Below, piece by piece: positions 1-6,385 of a DNA stretch of 64,000 bases. The stretch's first letter is position 1. Each line of letters begins with the position of its first letter. Where the stretch lies: positions 62,001-126,000 of the forward strand of contig NZ_HG726025.1 of NCBI RefSeq assembly GCF_000499785.1, read 5' to 3'. Source of the DNA: Bacteroides neonati (GTDB lineage Bacteria; Bacteroidota; Bacteroidia; Bacteroidales; Bacteroidaceae). The position numbers and the translations under genes are program-made. Below the pieces are notes generated by a model. The model was given only the letters and a program-made list of their open reading frames with translations, searched no databases and was not told the origin of the DNA.

Positions 1-1
1 C

Positions 2-109
2 ACTGACCAACAACAGATAACAATCTATGTAACAGACAATCAAGGTCAGCACTACGAACTCGAAATTTCTTTTGCAAATGACTCTGATAAAGAAGAGCCA
101 GCAGAATAG
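2..109 (+). CDS. Hypothetical protein, C-terminal fragment
   Basis: An open frame runs in from the left edge and ends at a TAG, giving the last 35 residues of a protein whose start lies outside the window. The tail is acidic and ends in DKEEPAE. It is followed within about 20 bases by a strong hairpin with a T-run, which supports it being the end of a real transcription unit. No family can be assigned from so short a piece. By context it belongs to the conjugative element that fills the left edge. Confidence 0.55.
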   Translation, partial: TDQQQITIYVTDNQGQHYELEISFANDSDKEEPAE

Positions 110-130
110 ATAACCGGAAACAAAACATTC

Positions 131-162
131 AAAGTCCGTCGGTTTATAATCGACGGACTTTT
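131..162 (+). terminator. Rho-independent terminator
   Basis: AAAGTCCGTCG and CGACGGACTTT form a perfect 11-bp stem around a 9-base loop (GTTTATAAT), ending in a short T-run. It lies just downstream of the stop codon at 107-109 and closes that transcription unit. Confidence 0.9.
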
Positions 163-190
163 GCGTTACGACGATAATTCTGCTGATTAA

Positions 191-223
191 TTGTGATATG
201 TTCGGAACTATTTATTAATTTTG
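191..223 (+). promoter_or_regulatory. Candidate Bacteroidetes promoter for the SLOG gene leader
   Basis: TAATTTTG at 216-223 fits the Bacteroidetes -7 consensus TAnnTTTG. A TTG at 191-193 lies near the -33 position, but with a slightly long spacer of 22 bases. Transcription from here would give a leader of roughly 275 nt before the ATG at 507, containing the structured region at 307-445. Confidence 0.4.
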
Positions 224-306
224 TACTCAATCAACAATAATTCAAATGCCTATGAGCAAATAAAAAGATAAGAAATATATTATAACGGCTTAATGCTGTT
301 TGTTTT

Positions 307-445
307 GTATCGTAAAATCGCCAGTTTTAATCACCACAAAACAAATAGGGAAAGTCCATGCTATATCAAATTAGCACGGGCTCGACTTGTTTGTGGTGAG
401 GGTGTCTGGCGATACCTACGATACGGACTTGTTGAGTACCGTGCT
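307..445 (+). ncRNA. Candidate pseudoknotted structured RNA / leader
   Basis: Two sets of perfect complements cross each other as in a large H-type pseudoknot. The first set is nested: 307-314 pairs with 417-424 (8 bp), 317-324 with 406-413 (8 bp) and 331-340 with 390-399 (10 bp). The second uses the loop of the first: 352-357 pairs with 425-430 (6 bp), 381-386 with 431-436 (6 bp, one G-U) and 373-379 with 439-445 (7 bp). Nearly all of 390-445 is thereby paired with upstream bases. No convincing reading frame occupies the region, and it lies between a candidate promoter and the SLOG gene. I do not recognise a known RNA class. It could be a riboswitch-like leader, a ribozyme or a free small RNA. 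A DNA-level role such as an origin of transfer is less likely, given the crossing topology. Confidence 0.55.
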
Positions 446-506
446 TCTTTATTTTGCAGAGGTGGATGGTTTCAGCGAGAAAATCTAATCGTAAAAACCA
501 ATCACA

Positions 507-1334
507 ATGAGAATCAACAAAAACAAAACAGTCACTTTCACAGGCTATCGCAGCCAAGAAATTCAACATCTAACAGAGGATAAAAACCTCGTAAATGTTA
601 TCACCACAGAAGTTTACCGTACTGTCAAGCTCTTCTATGAACAGGGCTACAACACTTTTCTAACAGGCGGTTCAGAAGGATTCGACCTTGTTGCCGCCAA
701 TGCCGTTCTGCAACTCAAGCGGGTAAATACCGATATTCAATTAGTAATGGTCGCCCCCTTTATCGGACAGGAACAGCGATACAGCGCCGTTGATAAAATG
801 AGCTACAGATATATCTGGGAACGAGCCGATGCAACGGTAGTACTTGCCGAAGCATACACCGATAAGGGACAGTATCTACGAAGAAATGATTATCTGGTAG
901 ATAACAGTACTGCAATGATATGTTATTATGATGGATTAGCAGGCAACACGAAGTACACTCACGACCGTGCCCAAGATGCAGGACACAACAGCATCAACAT
1001 TTGTGGGATGTTATACGAATACTTCGCCAACGAGAGCCTCGCAAAACAAGCCTTTCAGCCATACAGTCGCATTCAAGGGTTTTGTTACTGCAAGGAGGGT
1101 ATCCTCATTCACAGACGGGATGATAAGCCGCTTATCATTGCCTTTGAACAGATTGCAGAGGTGGAGAGTAAATGTGGGGTGCTGCATATTGTGATGGGCA
1201 ACGGCTTAGAACTTCGTGCATCCCTGCTCTCGAACGATTGTCAGGTGTGGTTTCCCGGTATGGATGAGCCGACCGTGTGGGAAAGTGTGTCAGCGTGCTA
1301 CGCCCAACTAAAAAACAGGATACTACCAAAATAA
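507..1334 (+). CDS. SLOG-family (YpsA/DUF1273-like) nucleotide-binding protein
   Basis: This 275-residue protein begins with a TFTGYRS strand-loop and carries a TGGSEGFDLVAA glycine-rich loop near residues 53-64. These are typical of the SLOG/Rossmannoid YpsA (DUF1273) family, whose members are thought to bind nucleotides or nucleotide-derived ligands. The C-terminal 110 residues do not match the core family and may be an accessory domain. Genes of this type are common cargo of Bacteroides conjugative elements, consistent with the neighbouring ParB and DUF3873-like genes on the opposite strand. The leader holds an unusual structured region (307-445), so expression may be controlled at the RNA level. 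The enzymatic activity, if any, is unknown. Confidence 0.75.
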   Translation: MRINKNKTVTFTGYRSQEIQHLTEDKNLVNVITTEVYRTVKLFYEQGYNTFLTGGSEGFDLVAANAVLQLKRVNTDIQLVMVAPFIGQEQRYSAVDKMSYRYIWERADATVVLAEAYTDKGQYLRRNDYLVDNSTAMICYYDGLAGNTKYTHDRAQDAGHNSINICGMLYEYFANESLAKQAFQPYSRIQGFCYCKEGILIHRRDDKPLIIAFEQIAEVESKCGVLHIVMGNGLELRASLLSNDCQVWFPGMDEPTVWESVSACYAQLKNRILPK

Positions 1335-1379
1335 GCGTAGCCAATAGATTATAATTGAAAGTTTCATGGTGGTATTTTG

Positions 1380-1496
1380 CTACTTTTGTACCGCCTAAAG
1401 GCTCATGATAAAAGTAGTCCTTCATAAAGGTCGAAAGGTTTGAAAGTGGTTTTTTCCTACTTTTTGACCGTCCTAAAGACTCACCGTAAAAAGTAG
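1380..1496. repeat. Two tandem related hairpins with a CCTAAAG core
   Basis: Two imperfect copies of one palindromic unit stand in the gap between the convergent SLOG and parB genes. Copy one (1380-1417) has CTACTTTT/AAAAGTAG arms. Copy two (1457-1496) has CTACTTTTT/AAAAAGTAG arms. Each has an inner mini-stem around CCTAAAG (GCC/GGC in the first, GTC/GAC in the second), so the inner stem is kept by compensating changes. They may act as bidirectional terminators or RNA-stability elements. Confidence 0.7.
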
Positions 1497-1517
1497 CGGG
1501 CGGATTTTCTCCGCCCG
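1497..1517 (-). terminator. Terminator downstream of parB
   Basis: CGGGCGGA and TCCGCCCG form a perfect 8-bp GC-rich stem with a 5-base loop, 10 bases past the parB stop. On the minus strand it is followed by CTACTTTTT, which supplies a T-run. Confidence 0.75.
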
Positions 1518-1526
1518 TCCTTATCG

Positions 1527-3206
1527 TTAATCCGCAAATGGATTGTCCTCCTGTGCAGGCTGTTCGGCTACCGTTTCCGGCTCTGTCTGCACCTGTTCCG
1601 CTTGAATAGCCTCTATCTTTTCGGTTATCCGTGCATGGCGTTTATCGTACACCTCTGCGTGTTTGGCTTTTATCTCCGTAACTCCTTCGGGGGCGTGTTG
1701 ATTGGCAAACTCCATCAATAAGCCTTCAGTTATTCCATTACGGAATGCCTCTCGCAACGTGTTCTGAATAAAGTCCCTGCGGATGACCGTCTTTTGTTCT
1801 TCGGTGAGATTGGAAAGGACTTGCATACGCTCCGTATCGGTCAAACCGTAGCTGTATTGGGGTGAAATACCTAACAATTCAATATGGTCGTGGCGTAACT
1901 GTTTGAGCATGGCAAAATACATAATCCGTTCTTCAAGGAGTGAAAAATCTCCGACGGTAGGGTTTAATCCTTTTACAAGTTCTTTGGTGTCGGCAATAAC
2001 CTTTTCTTGCTCTATCTCTTTAAACCGTGCATCCTGCTTGGTCAGTTTGACAAGTGGGGTTTCTTTTACTTCATTGCTCGTATTGTTGAACATATAGCCC
2101 AAACGAACTCCTTTCGTTCCAATGTTGGCGTACATGGTGATTTTACCCTCTTTGTACTGGTCGCATAACTCTGCGGACTCGGATTGGTAATCAATAACGC
2201 TTTCTGCGTATTCGCCCATCGCCTCGTTATATTCTTCTTCCGTTTCGTAACTCTCTTGTTCGGGTGCGGTAGGTGGTACAGGACACTCACGGCAGTAGTT
2301 GAGTTCGGTTATCACATATTCCTGTTCGGTCAGCATATCAACGGCATCCTTACACACATTCAGATTGGTTACGGATAGCGGTAGTTCGGGGTTCTTCTCT
2401 ACAAACTCCTTTGCTCGCTCAACGATATAGGCGGTATTCTTGGCTTTCAAGCAAGAGGTTTGAAGGCACTTTCCGCAACCGTTACCTTCGGCAAAGAGGT
2501 TGTGTTTCTCGGTATTATATCCACAATCGTAACATTTGCTCTTGTCAAAGAAATACTCATTCAGGTCGGTTGAGTAGTTCTTCTCGATAAGACCAACAAC
2601 TTCTTTAGAGGTTTTCTTTAGCCAATTGTAATAGTTGTCTGCTTGGTAGTGGTCAGCGAAAATATCCTCCTGTACTTCGGGGCTGTATTTACAGAGTTCC
2701 AATGCAACCGAAAGGCTTATATCATCTTTCAAAAGTAGCTCCTTGAAAGGCTCTGCAAGGGCGTTTAGTCTCATACGGCTACGGATATAGCTTTCTGACT
2801 TTCCGAATTTTACCATAAGGGTGTTCATGTCGTAATGGTTGTTTTCGACAAGGATTTTGTAGGCGGTAGCCTCTTCGATGGGGGAAACGTCTTGGCGTTG
2901 GACGTTCTCGGTAAGGGCGTACTCCATTGCGGTATCATCGGTTAAGTCTCGTACAAGGGCTGGTATTATCTCCAATCCTGCAAGAATTGCAGCACGGTAG
3001 CGACGTTCGCCGTACACGATTTCATACTCGTTACCTTGTGGGCGTACCATAATCGGCTGTAACACGCCTTGTGCTTTTATGCTCTCGGCAAGCTCCGTGA
3101 GGTCTGCATCACGGAATGTTTTACGTGGGTTGAATTTGCTCGGTTTAACCTTAGACAAGTAGATGATGTGAGCGTTGGTGATGTTGTTGTTTTCTTGTAA
3201 GTTCAT
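1527..3206 (-). CDS. ParB/RepB/Spo0J-family protein of a conjugative element
   Basis: The N-terminal 200 residues are a ParB/Srx-type domain followed by a KorB-like HTH. The box GERRYRAA lies at about residues 76-83, the ENVQRQDVSP helix follows, and FGKSESYIRSRM is the recognition region. In ParB proteins this part binds parS-like sites and hydrolyses CTP. At 559 residues it is much longer than chromosomal ParB. The central part holds a cysteine cluster (CYDCGYN, CGKCLQTSC) that could bind zinc, and the C-terminus is acidic and Gln/Glu-rich, ending NPFAD. Long ParB-like proteins of this kind are found in CTnDOT-type elements near DUF3873 genes. No ParA partner is visible here. It is the last gene of a minus-strand operon starting near 5161. 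Confidence 0.85.
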   Translation of the reverse strand: MNLQENNNITNAHIIYLSKVKPSKFNPRKTFRDADLTELAESIKAQGVLQPIMVRPQGNEYEIVYGERRYRAAILAGLEIIPALVRDLTDDTAMEYALTENVQRQDVSPIEEATAYKILVENNHYDMNTLMVKFGKSESYIRSRMRLNALAEPFKELLLKDDISLSVALELCKYSPEVQEDIFADHYQADNYYNWLKKTSKEVVGLIEKNYSTDLNEYFFDKSKCYDCGYNTEKHNLFAEGNGCGKCLQTSCLKAKNTAYIVERAKEFVEKNPELPLSVTNLNVCKDAVDMLTEQEYVITELNYCRECPVPPTAPEQESYETEEEYNEAMGEYAESVIDYQSESAELCDQYKEGKITMYANIGTKGVRLGYMFNNTSNEVKETPLVKLTKQDARFKEIEQEKVIADTKELVKGLNPTVGDFSLLEERIMYFAMLKQLRHDHIELLGISPQYSYGLTDTERMQVLSNLTEEQKTVIRRDFIQNTLREAFRNGITEGLLMEFANQHAPEGVTEIKAKHAEVYDKRHARITEKIEAIQAEQVQTEPETVAEQPAQEDNPFAD

Positions 3207-3266
3207 AATGTTGTTGTTTTTGTGTGGAGGTGTTTTTATTGCACCTCCACAAATTAATATTAGGGT

Positions 3267-3572
3267 TTATAATCTGGTGTATAGTCCTGTTACGGATGTG
3301 AACATCTCTTCAAGCATATCACAATAAATCGTATCATGTTGGGCTATCTCGGTAATTTTCATCTCGAAACCTTTGGTCATTACTTGTTTGTAAAACCTCA
3401 TGGTGTAGGTGTCTGTCGCTCTGTCGAGTGTTATTTCAAGCCTGTTTGCCTGTGTCTTGTTTCGGGCAAGGTTCATCTTCAAACCGTTTCCCATATCAAG
3501 TAACTTCTTACTGCCTGTCATTACGACAAACCTGTTTCCGCCTATTTGCTGTAAAATCGTCTGTGCTATCAT
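3267..3572 (-). CDS. Hypothetical conjugative-element protein (101 aa)
   Basis: The ATG at 3572-3570 is chosen because it overlaps the TGA of the upstream gene as ATGA, a translational-coupling arrangement. The protein starts MIAQTILQQIGGNRFVVMTG. It has a mixed alpha/beta composition with a region rich in Thr and Arg (residues 35-60) and no signal peptide. The pattern QQIGGNRFVVMTGSK is common in small proteins of Bacteroides mobile elements, but I cannot name a function. It sits directly upstream of parB, separated by 60 bases. Confidence 0.7.
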   Translation of the reverse strand: MIAQTILQQIGGNRFVVMTGSKKLLDMGNGLKMNLARNKTQANRLEITLDRATDTYTMRFYKQVMTKGFEMKITEIAQHDTIYCDMLEEMFTSVTGLYTRL

Positions 3573-3958
3573 TGTGTGTTCTTTTTGGCGTTCAACCACT
3601 TGTCTCGTTTCTCTCGGCATTGCTCCAAAGTCGGGGCAACGGTGGCAAATAACTCACCGTCCATCGGGTCACGGTAGCCGTATTGACAATACCGTCCCTT
3701 ACGTCTTGGTCGGGGTGTGAGGTTGAAATACACATACTTTTCTCCTCCGGCTTGGCATACGGATATGCCGTTCTTGTTAATGCTGTTGTTCATTGCTGTT
3801 GTTTTATTATTATCATTGAATTTGTACCAACTATCCCTGTAATTATCTCCTATAAGAGTGAAAACACCTGTATAATCACATTCTCTCGCAAACCGCTTGG
3901 CTTCTAATATGGTTGGAAATTCATCCAACTTCCGAAACCCTACAAATAACTTGTACAT
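3569..3958 (-). CDS. DUF3873-like protein with an N-terminal extension
   Basis: The C-terminal 74 residues, from MNNSINKNGISVC onward, resemble the DUF3873 family of CTnDOT-type elements: an NGISVC start, a YQYDYR-like segment (YCQYGYRDPMDGELF), then APTLEQCREKRDKWL. The first 55 residues (MYKLFVGFRKLDEF...) are a separate small alpha/beta segment not usually present. An internal ATG at 3793 would give the family-sized 74-residue protein. The longer form starts 3 bases after the stop of the upstream gene, fitting the operon, so both starts are possible. Function is unknown. Confidence 0.7.
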   Translation of the reverse strand: MYKLFVGFRKLDEFPTILEAKRFARECDYTGVFTLIGDNYRDSWYKFNDNNKTTAMNNSINKNGISVCQAGGEKYVYFNLTPRPRRKGRYCQYGYRDPMDGELFATVAPTLEQCREKRDKWLNAKKNTQ

Positions 3959-3961
3959 GGT

Positions 3962-4210
3962 CTATTCCTCCTGTCGTTTTGTGATGGTTGCATGTTGTTG
4001 TAGCCATTCCAGAACGTAGGGCATATTGTATTCAGAGGTGATTACCGCCGTGTTTTCTCCTATTTGCGTAAAGCGTGTGCTTTCGTAGCTGTCTATCCAC
4101 TGTTTGAGGGTGGAAACGCCCCATGCCTGTGTATCATCTTCAAATATTTCATTGAGTTGCTCAATGCCTTTAGAAAAGGTTATTATGATAGTTCTATATA
4201 TTACTTTCAT
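3962..4210 (-). CDS. Hypothetical small protein (82 aa)
   Basis: An 82-residue protein beginning MKVIYRTIIITFSKGIEQL and ending in a KRQEE tail. It has two predicted beta strands, then a helix, then TAVITSEYNMPYVLEWLQQH, an arrangement reminiscent of small single-stranded nucleic-acid or protein-binding folds. I do not recognise the family. It is spaced 13 bases from the gene above and 3 bases from the gene below in the same operon, which is the main support for it being real. Confidence 0.6.
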   Translation of the reverse strand: MKVIYRTIIITFSKGIEQLNEIFEDDTQAWGVSTLKQWIDSYESTRFTQIGENTAVITSEYNMPYVLEWLQQHATITKRQEE

Positions 4211-4223
4211 CGCTGTGGTGGTA

Positions 4224-4445
4224 TTAAATGGTGGCTCTAATGATTTCCAATCGGTACGCTGGATTTACCTCTTCAAACACATATTCGATAAACTGCTTTT
4301 GTGCATCGGTGCATAACTCCTTGTATAATTCTCTGAATGGTGTAATATTACCGTTGATATACACGCTAACCATGTATTCAAAGATGTTTTCTACCTCGTA
4401 ACACCTGCATTGTTGGGCTACGCTCCTGTTTCTTCTTGTTCTCAT
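4224..4445 (-). CDS. Hypothetical small protein (73 aa)
   Basis: A 73-residue basic-then-acidic protein with the segment PFRELYKELCTDAQKQFIEYVFEEV, which looks like two amphipathic helices. No signal peptide or known motif is seen. It starts 3 bases after the stop of the 43-residue gene at 4449-4580 and fits the compact operon of the conjugative element. Function is unknown. Confidence 0.6.
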   Translation of the reverse strand: MRTRRNRSVAQQCRCYEVENIFEYMVSVYINGNITPFRELYKELCTDAQKQFIEYVFEEVNPAYRLEIIRATI

Positions 4446-4448
4446 ATC

Positions 4449-4580
4449 TTATGACAAATGAAAGATTACTACTGTGTTGTCGTACTCCTGTTCAGCAATG
4501 TGGCTGTACAGTTTCAAGAACTCCTCTTTGGTCAGATTGATAAAGTCAATCATAATACCCGTGTTGTGCATAAAATTCAT
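4449..4580 (-). CDS. Hypothetical very small protein (43 aa)
   Basis: A 43-codon frame from ATG at 4580 to TAA at 4449, beginning MNFMHNTGIMIDF. The segment TKEEFLKLYSHIAEQEYD forms a likely helix. An alternative start is the internal ATG encoding MIDFINLTKEEF. It fills the gap between two operon genes with spacings of 12 and 3 bases, which argues that it is translated. Function is unknown. Confidence 0.5.
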   Translation of the reverse strand: MNFMHNTGIMIDFINLTKEEFLKLYSHIAEQEYDNTVVIFHLS

Positions 4581-4592
4581 ATTCGTATGGTT

Positions 4593-4928
4593 TTAATTGA
4601 TTTCTACAATTTGGTTGATGCGTCCATAAAGGATTTCTCTTAGGCTTGTCTTATCGGGTGCATAATACTCACTCCATCCTCCGTGCTGATTGACAAGGAA
4701 TTTGCGGATAACATCCGAAAAGTCAAAACGGTATCCCATCAGCGGTACGGCTGTTCTGAAATAGCTGTTGTGATTGAGGTTCTCGGCAAGCCAATTTTTC
4801 TCCTCACGGCTCATTTTCTCTCCTCTGTTAAGTTTCTCACGAAGTTGATACACTATGCTATTTGATAGTGTCTCAAGTGGGCTTATATCCCACTTTGCAA
4901 ACTTGATTGCAATAGGTTGTGCGTTCAT
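4593..4928 (-). CDS. Hypothetical conjugative-element protein (111 aa)
   Basis: The start MNAQPIAIKFAKWDISPLE at 4928 is preferred over longer upstream options because it leaves an 11-base gap to the membrane-protein gene instead of overlapping it. The sequence contains a charged helix (QLREKLNRGEKMSREEKNWL), then YRFDFSDVIRKFLVNQHGGWSEYYAPDK. It is soluble with no signal peptide. Proteins like this are frequent in Bacteroides conjugative elements but their function is unknown. Confidence 0.65.
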   Translation of the reverse strand: MNAQPIAIKFAKWDISPLETLSNSIVYQLREKLNRGEKMSREEKNWLAENLNHNSYFRTAVPLMGYRFDFSDVIRKFLVNQHGGWSEYYAPDKTSLREILYGRINQIVEIN

Positions 4929-4939
4929 TGCTGTATGTT

Positions 4940-5161
4940 TTATCCGATTAATATCCAAAGTATTCCGCCAATGATTGAAGCATAAATAAGAATGTAGATA
5001 AGGAAGTAAAGTATTACCGCCAACGCTACGGTAAGAAGTAAGCGTGCTACTGCTTTGCCTACGAATACCCCTGCGAACCACCACCAAAGGCTACCACCCA
5101 AAAGGAGTGAACCTGCTACGGCTACCACCGCCAAACCTGCTATCTTATATCTTGTTTTCAT
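4940..5161 (-). CDS. Small inner-membrane protein (73 aa)
   Basis: The product starts MKTRYKIAGLAVVAVAG and contains two or three hydrophobic segments (AGLAVVAVAGSLLLGG, WWWFAGVFVGKAVARLLLTV, LAVILYFLIYILIYASIIGG) with few charges, so it is an integral membrane protein. A longer in-frame start at 5221 adds 20 hydrophilic residues and is less likely. It is the first gene of the operon that runs to parB. No function is recognised. Confidence 0.6.
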   Translation of the reverse strand: MKTRYKIAGLAVVAVAGSLLLGGSLWWWFAGVFVGKAVARLLLTVALAVILYFLIYILIYASIIGGILWILIG

Positions 5162-5221
5162 CGTCCTGTTGTTTTTTATAATTTTATGTGGATTCTTGAG
5201 GTGAGTGAGTTGAGTTTCCAT

Positions 5222-5764
5222 TTACTTTTTCCTGTCTCTCGTGAATCCGACATTTTTTTTATGCGTCTTTCCGTCGGGTCGGTCATTTTCGTTTCAGGGG
5301 CAATAAAGGTGTAGGGTTTAGGGGAAACAAGGTTTTTGATGAGAATACTACCCGACAGAATGGAGGTGTGGAGATTGTCAGCAAAACGGCTCTGCCGCTC
5401 GACCTTGTTTTCACGTTAAGAACCCGTAAATACCTTTGCACCTGTTACGAAATGAGTGATTCGACAGATAATAACCCGCATTTGTGGAGGATGAAACAGG
5501 AGAGACAGGGGAAAATAAGAAGATAAATAGTCTTCGGGACTATTCGTTAGAAGATGGGTATAAATAGAAAATGCCACTTTTAGGAGGTGGCTCAATTTTT
5601 CATTGCAAAACGGCAATATCGACAAATAAATAAGATAACGCTTGGTGGAGAGAACTAATTTTGTACCTTTGCAATAGTTAAGTCGCTCTTTGAGTTGTAT
5701 CAGACCAAAGCAAAACAAAGCAGTTAGCTCGTTTCTTAAACGTTACCTATCGGCAAAATGAAAT
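5222..5764. other. Gene-free end of the conjugative element with attachment-like sites
   Basis: No supported gene lies in these 540 bases. TACCTTTGCA occurs twice in direct orientation, at 5431-5440 and 5664-5673. The second copy reads GTACCTTTGC at 5663-5672 and fits GTANNTTTGC, the 10-bp target/end sequence described for CTnDOT-type elements. That string also contains a TAnnTTTG promoter box, with a TTGG at 5642-5645 and an 18-base spacer. The chromosome appears to resume with the truncated META-domain gene, so the element boundary probably lies in this stretch. Confidence 0.45.
5642..5671 (+). promoter_or_regulatory. Candidate promoter overlapping an attachment-like core
   Basis: TTGG at 5642-5645 and TACCTTTG at 5664-5671 are spaced by 18 bases, close to the Bacteroidetes -33/-7 arrangement. 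It points toward the truncated META-domain gene. A short frame beginning at ATG 5758 (12 codons) lies in the leader but has no other support. Confidence 0.45.
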
Positions 5765-5815
5765 TTGCAACTTATTCATTTTCAGTTTGTTATTAGATTT
5801 ATTGTGACTTGCTGT

Positions 5816-6100
5816 ATGGAGACTAAACCCTTCATTGAGTTTAACCTGAAAGAAAAAAGCATTCATGGTAATGCCGGTTGCAACATCATCAACGGAGGTT
5901 TCAAGACGGACGACAGCAATGCACGTGCCATCTCTTTCCCCGCTTTGGCAACTACTATGATGGCTTGTCCTGACATGGATACAGAGTCGAAAATACTGAA
6001 AGCAATGAACGAAGTTGTGTCTTTTGATACCCTCGCGGGTGGTGGCATGGGACTGTATGACGCTAACGGCACATTGGTATTGGTGTTGACTAAAAAGTAA
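5816..6100 (+). pseudogene. META-domain (HslJ-like) protein, 5'-truncated
   Basis: The readable part, METKPFIEFNLKEKS followed by HGNAGCN and a TTMMACPDM box, is the second half of a META domain (DUF306), as in HslJ and many Bacteroides lipoproteins. Family members normally have a lipoprotein signal and a first half of the domain (a LxGxW..V.. strand pair) before this point. Neither is found upstream, where the frame reads only a short hydrophobic stretch back to 5765. The gene has therefore lost its 5' end, plausibly when the neighbouring conjugative element integrated or recombined. It could still be expressed from the promoter at 5642-5671 as a cytoplasmic fragment. A perfect terminator follows. 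Confidence 0.7.
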
Positions 6101-6134
6101 TTCACCTTACTCTACCTTATTATAATATATAACT

Positions 6135-6174
6135 TAGGTCGAAGCTCTCTAAAAAGCTTCGACCTATTTTTTTT
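6135..6174 (+). terminator. Rho-independent terminator after the META-domain gene
   Basis: AGGTCGAAGCT (6136-6146) and AGCTTCGACCT (6155-6165) form a perfect 11-bp stem, extended by one T-A pair, followed by eight T residues. Confidence 0.92.
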
Positions 6175-6270
6175 GCCTGCTCCTCTATGGCTAAATCCTT
6201 TCTCATATACGGCAAATGAATGCCCAATACTGACTTGTTTTCCTCTGTTTTTGTGACAGAAAGCCTTTAA

Positions 6271-6287
6271 TCTGCCTTTCTGGCAGA
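6271..6287. promoter_or_regulatory. Inverted repeat upstream of dnaK
   Basis: TCTGCC and GGCAGA form a perfect 6-bp dyad around TTTCT, about 100 bases before the dnaK start. TGACA at 6254-6258 and TGTCA at 6292-6296 flank it. It may be an operator for heat-shock control; no known regulator site is recognised. Confidence 0.35.
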
Positions 6288-6385
6288 AAAATGTCAGTTA
6301 GTTTTTGGTGAACTCTTTTGGCATAACGTTTGTTTTGTAGTCACTATAAAAATTGAATAATAATAATATAAATAATAAAAGCATT

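Noticed and set aside
293..583. An open frame overlapping the SLOG start
   Set aside because: It runs through the structured leader and into the SLOG gene in another frame, has odd composition and no family features.
1380..1496. CRISPR array
   Set aside because: Only two imperfect palindromic units without equal spacers; no cas genes in the window.
5416..5718. A 100-codon minus-strand frame in the gap before the META-domain gene
   Set aside because: It has no plausible ribosome-binding context, reads across the attachment-like sites and shows no conserved pattern.
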